Position numbers and translations under genes: made by a program | Assembly: GCA_964641175.1 (NCBI GenBank) | Contig: CAZXLJ010000111.1 | Location: 1-10,631, forward strand | Length of the DNA stretch: 10,631 nt | Reading direction: 5' to 3' | Source of the DNA: CAYNST01 sp964641175 | GTDB lineage: Bacteria > Pseudomonadota > Gammaproteobacteria > Pseudomonadales > Cellvibrionaceae | The notes under the pieces: model-generated | What the model was told of the DNA's origin: nothing | What the model saw: the letters and a program-made list of their open reading frames with translations, nothing else | Databases searched by the model: none | In this document: piece by piece, positions 7,743 to 10,631 of the stretch | Position numbering within the stretch: the first letter of the stretch is position 1 | Layout of the letters: each line of letters starts with the position of its first letter

Positions 7743-7747
7743 GTTTT

Positions 7748-8677
7748 ATGTCTTTTGCTGACCGAGACGGTCTCATATGGTTCGATGGAGAAATGATTCC
7801 CTGGCGCGATGCCAAGGTTCACGTGCTGACTCATACCCTGCATTACGGGATGGGTGTGTTCGAAGGCGTGCGCGCCTATGACGCCGGGGCCCGCGGTTGC
7901 TGCATTTTCCGCATGCGCGAACACACAGACCGGTTATTCCGCTCTGCACACATCATGAATATGAAAATGCCTTTCACCAGGGAAGCGATCAATAATGCTC
8001 AGCGCCAGGTCGTCGCGGCCAATGGCCTGAAAGAAGCCTACCTGCGACCCATGGCATTTTACGGTTCGGAAGGTATGGGTCTGCGGGCGGACAATCTGGA
8101 GACCCACGTTATCGTGGCCGCCTGGCACTGGCCTTCCTACATGTCGCCGGAAGCTAAAGAGCTGGGTATCAAGGTCCGCACGTCAAGCTACACCCGACAC
8201 CACGTCAACATCTCCATGTGCAAGGCCAAGGCCAATGGCCACTACATCAATTCGATGCTGGCCTTGCGCGAAGCCCTGGATAGCGGCTGCGAAGAAGCGT
8301 TGCTCCTGGACAATGAAGGTTACGTCGCTGAAGGCAGCGGCGAGAACATCTTTATTGTTCGCGACGGCGTGCTCTATACCCCGGAACTGACTTCCTGCCT
8401 GGACGGCATCACCCGCAAGACCATCTTCGAACTTGCGGCAGAATTCGGGCTGACCGTGCTGGAAAAACGCATTACCCGGGATGAAGTCTATATTGCGGAT
8501 GAAGCATTCTTCACTGGAACCGCCGCCGAAGTCCTGCCAATCCGGTCCCTGGACTCACGCATCATAGGGTCCGGCGCGCGCGGCCCGATCACCGAGCGCC
8601 TGCAGAGTGCCTATTTCAGTGCAGTCAAAGGCGGCCTCGAGCAACATCGCGAATGGCTGACTCCGGTCGCGGACTGA
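7748..8677 (+). CDS. ilvE: Branched-chain amino acid aminotransferase (class IV, PLP-dependent)
   Basis: Transfers the amino group of glutamate to the 2-oxo acids of valine, leucine and isoleucine, the last step of their synthesis; cytoplasmic. The product has 309 residues, the same length as E. coli IlvE, and lines up with it from the start (IWFDGEMIPWRDAKVHVLTHTLHYG). PLP site residues are visible: Lys161 in CKAKANGHY as the Schiff-base lysine, Glu195 in AEGSGEN, the ITRKTIFELA segment, and TGTAAEVLPIRS (256-267) for the phosphate and substrate. These features favour a true IlvE over D-amino acid transaminase or 4-amino-4-deoxychorismate lyase, which share the fold but are shorter. It has its own promoter candidate and is followed by msbA after 124 bp. 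The neighbouring glnE is also linked to glutamate/glutamine metabolism. Confidence 0.95.
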   Translation: MSFADRDGLIWFDGEMIPWRDAKVHVLTHTLHYGMGVFEGVRAYDAGARGCCIFRMREHTDRLFRSAHIMNMKMPFTREAINNAQRQVVAANGLKEAYLRPMAFYGSEGMGLRADNLETHVIVAAWHWPSYMSPEAKELGIKVRTSSYTRHHVNISMCKAKANGHYINSMLALREALDSGCEEALLLDNEGYVAEGSGENIFIVRDGVLYTPELTSCLDGITRKTIFELAAEFGLTVLEKRITRDEVYIADEAFFTGTAAEVLPIRSLDSRIIGSGARGPITERLQSAYFSAVKGGLEQHREWLTPVAD

Positions 8678-8686
8678 TGACTACGG

Positions 8687-8732
8687 GCGGCAGGGAGGCC
8701 GCTACCCCCTCATCGCCCGGCTGGTCCGGGCG
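8687..8732. repeat. Two adjacent hairpins between ilvE and msbA
   Basis: GCGGC-N6-GCCGC (8687-8702) is followed by CGCCCGG-CTGGT-CCGGGCG (8714-8732), a perfect 7-bp stem. Neither has a following T-run, so a Rho-independent terminator is not supported. They may slow transcription or protect the ilvE mRNA 3' end. A TTGATA (8734-8739) directly after the second stem could be a -35 box for msbA, but I see no good matching -10. Confidence 0.45.
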
Positions 8733-8801
8733 GTTGATACCTGCAGTGCGTATCCCGCGTAACAACTCCTCCATGGCCAATCGGAGCCTGCAAGGCAACC
8801 T

Positions 8802-10526
8802 GTGAAATCTTTCCGCGAAAACACACAGCTTTACAAGCGCCTGCTGGCTTTTGCCAAACCCTATAGCGGGTTTTTCGGGTTGAGCATTTTCGGATTTGTT
8901 ATCTATTCAGGGATGGAAATGGCGATGGCCGCCCTGATGGAATATTTCATCGAAGGCCTTCAGACCCGCGATCCGAAGCTGATGATCGCAGTGCCGGTTG
9001 TGGTCGTACTCGCGCGCATGGTCCACGGCGTCGGATTTTTCCTTGGCAACTTTTATATCAGCCGCGTTGGCCTGGGCGTCGTCAACGATCTGCGCAAGCA
9101 GCTGTTCGGTTCACTGGTAAACCTGCCCAGCCGGTATTACGACCAGAGAAACAGCGGTGAGCTGGTGTCTTTGCTGATCTACAACATCCAGCAGGTTACC
9201 GGCTCGGTCACCAATGCCGTCAAGATCGCCATGCGCGATGGCTTTACCGTGGTGGCACTGCTGGGGTTCATGGCGTACAAAAACTGGCAGCTGACCCTGG
9301 TCTTTCTCGTTGTAGCGCCTTTGCTTGCAGGGCTGGTTTCCATCGCCAGCCGCTACTTCCGGCGGCTGAGCCGGCGGATGCAGGTCTCCATGGGCGGTAT
9401 TACCCACATTGCCAATGAGGCACTGCAGGGCTTCCGGCTGGTCAAGAGCTTCGTGGGGCAGGCCTTTGAAATCCGGCGCTTCAACCAGGCAAGCGATGAG
9501 AACACGCGCCTCGCCACCAAATACGAACGCGTGTCCGCCCTACAGGGGCCGGTATTCCACGTGGTGATCGCATTGAATCTGGCGGTCATCATGTTTCTGG
9601 TGCTGTGGCTGTGGCAGGACGACGTGGGTTCTGCAATGGCGTATCTGACCGCGGCCACCATGATCGCCAAACCTCTGCGGTCGTTCAGTTCCGTCAACGA
9701 AATCATCCAGAAGGGCCTTGCTGCTGCAGAATCCATCTTCGAAGTCATCGATCTGCCCCCCGAGCCGGACCATGCCCGGACGCCGCTGCAGATCACCCAG
9801 GGCCGCATTGAATTCCGCAATGTGTGCTTCAGCTACAACCCGGAAGTTCCGGCGATTCGCGATATTAATCTGGTGATCGAACCGGGTGAAACAGTTGCGC
9901 TCGTCGGACGCTCCGGCAGCGGCAAGAGCACCCTCACCAATCTGCTGATGCGGTTTTACGAAATCGACAGCGGTGAAATTCTGATCGACGGCCAGAACAT
10001 TACCGCCGTCACCCTCGCCAGCCTGCGGCGCAATATAGCCCTGGTGAACCAGCAGACTGTGCTCTTCAACGACAGCGTCGCCAGCAATATCGCCTATGGC
10101 GGTCAGTCAGTGGACTATGACCGCATTCAGGAAGCGGCGCGTCACGCCAATGCGCTGGAATTTATCGAGACCATGCCCGACGGGCTGGAGACGGCAGTGG
10201 GCGAGGATGGTGCAAGGCTTTCGGGCGGTCAGAAGCAGCGCCTGGCCGTCGCCCGGGCGCTTTACAAGGACGCCCCGATTCTGGTTCTGGATGAGGCAAC
10301 TTCAGCGCTGGACAACGAATCCGAAAAGGCGATCCAGATCGCTCTGGAAAAGCTCCAGAAAGGCCGCACCACTCTGGTCATTGCCCATCGACTGTCCACC
10401 ATCGAAAACGCGGACAAGATCGTGGTCATGGATCAGGGCGAGATCGTCGAAGCCGGTAGCCATGCGGAGCTCATCAATGCCGGCGGGCACTATGCAGCCC
10501 TGCACTCGGCGCAGTTTGAGGGCTGA
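8802..10526 (+). CDS. msbA: Lipid A/core flippase ABC transporter MsbA
   Basis: Homodimeric inner-membrane ABC exporter that flips lipid A-core (and is linked to phospholipid transport) from the inner to the outer leaflet. The 574 residues fit the family (E. coli 582). The N-terminal half is a type I exporter membrane domain with six hydrophobic segments at roughly 24-48, 61-85, 144-160, 163-183, 250-271 and 276-292. The nucleotide-binding domain is complete: Walker A GRSGSGKST (369-377), signature LSGGQKQR (473-480), Walker B ILVLDEATSALD (from 493, Glu498) and the H-loop His529 in IAHRLST. The start is GTG at 8802 with AAGG six nt upstream. MsbA is the best fit because of the EYFIEGLQ N-terminal half and the LPS-type neighbourhood, but other type I lipid or peptide exporters share the motifs. 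Confidence 0.9.
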   Translation: MKSFRENTQLYKRLLAFAKPYSGFFGLSIFGFVIYSGMEMAMAALMEYFIEGLQTRDPKLMIAVPVVVVLARMVHGVGFFLGNFYISRVGLGVVNDLRKQLFGSLVNLPSRYYDQRNSGELVSLLIYNIQQVTGSVTNAVKIAMRDGFTVVALLGFMAYKNWQLTLVFLVVAPLLAGLVSIASRYFRRLSRRMQVSMGGITHIANEALQGFRLVKSFVGQAFEIRRFNQASDENTRLATKYERVSALQGPVFHVVIALNLAVIMFLVLWLWQDDVGSAMAYLTAATMIAKPLRSFSSVNEIIQKGLAAAESIFEVIDLPPEPDHARTPLQITQGRIEFRNVCFSYNPEVPAIRDINLVIEPGETVALVGRSGSGKSTLTNLLMRFYEIDSGEILIDGQNITAVTLASLRRNIALVNQQTVLFNDSVASNIAYGGQSVDYDRIQEAARHANALEFIETMPDGLETAVGEDGARLSGGQKQRLAVARALYKDAPILVLDEATSALDNESEKAIQIALEKLQKGRTTLVIAHRLSTIENADKIVVMDQGEIVEAGSHAELINAGGHYAALHSAQFEG

Positions 10527-10590
10527 TCTGGCCCACCATTTCTGATTGCTTTATTCCTGTCGACCAGTACCTAAGTGGGACCTTGAAGCT

Positions 10591-10623
10591 CCTCCCCCTG
10601 CGAAGGGGGAGGTTGGGAGGGGG
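10591..10623. repeat. REP-like palindromic element downstream of msbA
   Basis: CCTCCCCC (10591-10598) and GGGGGAGG (10605-10612) form a perfect 8-bp stem around the loop TGCGAA, followed by TT and a second G-rich block GGGAGGGGG (10615-10623), which could pair with the same C-arm. I recall C/G-rich palindromes of this form between genes in many proteobacterial genomes, usually in many copies. Its place about 65 bp after the msbA stop also allows a role in 3' end formation. Copy number cannot be judged from one window. Confidence 0.55.
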
Positions 10624-10631
10624 TGTGTGAA

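Larger units (their letters stand above)
7482..7747 (+). other. Intergenic region between glnE and ilvE
   Basis: This 266-bp gap holds the ilvE promoter candidate at 7681-7709 and its ribosome site at 7738-7742. Near the glnE stop, TTCCG-CCC-CGGAA (within coding sequence) is followed at a distance by T-rich ATTTTTCGTTTTC, too far for a typical terminator. CCGG-TTATA-CCGG near 7640 is a small inverted repeat. An 86-codon frame from the ATG at 7501 overlaps the ilvE start, has no ribosome site and resembles nothing I know. No Ile/Leu/Val-rich leader peptide for attenuation is visible. Confidence 0.5.

Noticed and set aside
7501..7761. An 86-codon plus-strand frame from ATG 7501 that overlaps the ilvE start
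   Set aside because: No ribosome site, no known resemblance, not a branched-chain-rich leader peptide, and it contains the ilvE promoter candidate and ribosome site.

Overview
This window looks like ordinary chromosome from a moderately GC-rich gammaproteobacterium. The proteins are closest in style to Pseudomonas/Marinobacter/Halomonas-type relatives, but the sequence alone does not fix the genus. Every large gene is a recognisable housekeeping gene. I see no insertion sequence, integrase, tRNA, rRNA, CRISPR array or defence system.

Left part, minus strand (1-2190): a thiamine (pyrimidine branch) operon. A candidate promoter is followed almost at once by a well-formed TPP riboswitch, then a leader of about 118 nt, then thiD (HMP/HMP-P kinase) and thiC (HMP-P synthase). 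thiC runs off the left edge, so only its N-terminal 349 codons are present.

Middle (2190-3070): a divergent region with no recognised large gene. It holds a plus-strand promoter candidate with a perfect TATAAT, a 19-bp operator-like inverted repeat, a probable but unrecognised small gene (109 codons) ending in IDVYA, a hairpin just after its stop, and an imperfect tandem repeat upstream of tolC.

Right part, plus strand (3071-10526): tolC (outer-membrane channel) and glnE (bifunctional glutamine synthetase adenylyltransferase/deadenylylase) are 31 bp apart and probably co-transcribed. ilvE (branched-chain aminotransferase) follows a 266-bp gap and has its own good promoter candidate. msbA (lipid A/core flippase ABC transporter) follows a 124-bp gap rich in hairpins. 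glnE next to ilvE beside an LPS-related gene recalls the glnE-ilvE-waa order of Pseudomonas, so more LPS core genes may lie to the right. The window ends in a C/G-rich palindromic repeat of REP-like type.

Functionally the window combines vitamin B1 synthesis, envelope export (TolC, MsbA) and nitrogen/branched-chain amino acid metabolism (GlnE, IlvE). The less familiar material is the small gene and its control region at 2195-2688, the tandem repeat upstream of tolC, and the layout of the thiD leader. I found no convincing new multi-gene system.
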